Positions 63,545 through 64,000 of a DNA stretch of 64,000 bases are shown in pieces (positions within the stretch are counted from its first letter, which is position 1; every line of letters begins with the position of its first letter). Both the position numbers and the translations under genes were made by a program. This DNA is from an uncultured Cellvibrionales bacterium (GTDB taxonomy: Bacteria; Pseudomonadota; Gammaproteobacteria; Pseudomonadales; Cellvibrionaceae): contig CAJWBQ010000007.1 in assembly GCA_913020115.1 (NCBI GenBank), positions 62,001 through 126,000 on the forward strand, in the 5' to 3' direction. The notes under the pieces were generated by a model. That model ran no database searches. It had not been told where the DNA came from and saw only the letters and a program-made list of their open reading frames with translations.

Positions 63545-64000
63545 ATGAAGTGGTTTGGTTATATCGCATTGGTGTCGTCTCCGTTGACGATTGCCGCAGA
63601 AACATTGGAAACCTTGGTGGTTACAGGCCATCGAGACCTGCAATCAAGTGCTGAATTAATTGGGGGCATTGGCGTTGTCAGTGAGGCATCTCTTGTAACC
63701 GTCGCCCATACGCATATTAGTGAAGCTTTAGCGCGGGTGCCCGGCACTTGGATTAGCCGAGGTAACGGGCAGGAGCATTTGACGGCTATTCGCTCTCCCG
63801 TGCTTACAGGTGCTGGCAGTTGCGGTGAATTTCAAATGGCGGAGGACAGTATCCCGCTTCGGGCGACTGGGTTTTGCAACGTAAACCAGCTGTTTGAAGC
63901 AAATACTGAGCAGGCCGATAGGATTGAAGTATGGCGTGGCCCGGGCTCCGTTTTTTATGGCTCCAATGCGCTTCACGGCGTGGTGAATGTATTGTCGGCT
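63545..64000 (+). CDS. TonB-dependent receptor, N-terminal part
   Basis: The frame runs off the right edge; 152 residues are visible. There is a signal peptide (about 1-18), a TonB box (ETLVVTG), and a plug domain with DRIEVWRGPGSVFYGSNALHGVVNVLS, the classic plug signature. Two Cys in GAGSCGEF and ATGFCNVNQ are probably paired and are common in receptors of the related clade. It is an outer-membrane, TonB-driven importer of unknown ligand. AAGG lies upstream of the ATG. Confidence 0.9.
   Translation, partial: MKWFGYIALVSSPLTIAAETLETLVVTGHRDLQSSAELIGGIGVVSEASLVTVAHTHISEALARVPGTWISRGNGQEHLTAIRSPVLTGAGSCGEFQMAEDSIPLRATGFCNVNQLFEANTEQADRIEVWRGPGSVFYGSNALHGVVNVLSA

Noticed and set aside
1-64000. 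Search for CRISPR arrays, IS elements, prophage, integron sites and stable RNA genes
   Set aside because: No repeated spacer arrays, transposase or integrase frames, attC-like arrays, or tRNA or rRNA sequences were seen by eye. A covariance-model scan (tRNAscan-SE, Infernal) would be decisive.

Overview
The window reads as a chromosome segment of a free-living, respiratory, flagellated marine gammaproteobacterium. The evidence is a cbb3 oxidase operon, an Rnf complex, an EF-G paralogue of the Shewanella/Vibrio type, a metG/mrp divergent pair, and an rnt-pyrC-motY-argG block arranged as in Pseudomonas. A Cellvibrionales-type lineage (Spongiibacteraceae or Halieaceae) is my guess from gene content, not a demonstrated placement. 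Coding density is high. No gene-free stretch exceeds about 220 bases, and I saw no tRNA, rRNA, IS element, prophage or CRISPR array.

Layout. 1-3055: 3' part of an Nramp-related transporter, an unknown small protein coupled to a membrane diguanylate cyclase, and a GNAT acetyltransferase. 3071-6456 (minus): three c-type cytochrome genes, namely a dihaem c4-like protein, a MauG/CcpA-type peroxidase, and a membrane-anchored beta-helix protein ending in a haem domain. This trio is the least explained system here. 6628-8731: LysR regulator divergent from an Old Yellow Enzyme, with a palindrome between them. 8848-11122: small membrane protein, CWC protein, YihG-like acyltransferase, and a TetR gene. 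11136-18566 (minus): metG followed without a gap by rnfABCDGE and then the tetR gene. 18787-22638: mrp, a strong bidirectional terminator, the EF-G paralogue and a VOC protein. 22729-24836: GlxA-type regulator divergent from a SnoaL-like/DUF3237 pair. 24903-33013: lrp-ydiJ divergent from an aminotransferase, NhaC antiporter and exported amidase. 33008-39289: histidine utilisation genes hutGI divergent from hutCUH around a HutC-type operator.

39422-44788: OmpA-family protein with type 3 thrombospondin repeats, then rnt, pyrC, motY (with an excellent sigma-28 promoter) and argG. 45005-53554: ccoNOQP, ccoGHIS and a SafE-like gene, covering oxidase, copper delivery and assembly, with a near-consensus ANR/FNR site upstream. 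53688-57174: SulP transporter, class Ic aspartate aminotransferase, half-size GDT1 protein. 57193-62276: TetR repressor divergent from an RND adaptor and pump, with two copies of one 19-bp operator bracketing the pump promoter. 62329-64000: patatin-like lipase and the start of a TonB-dependent receptor that runs off the edge.

Functionally the window covers respiration and redox balance (cbb3, Rnf, haem trio), histidine and amino-acid catabolism, motility, and envelope export. Most genes are recognisable housekeeping or accessory functions. The open questions are the haem trio, the SnoaL/DUF3237 pair, the unknown partner of the diguanylate cyclase, and several unassigned palindromes.
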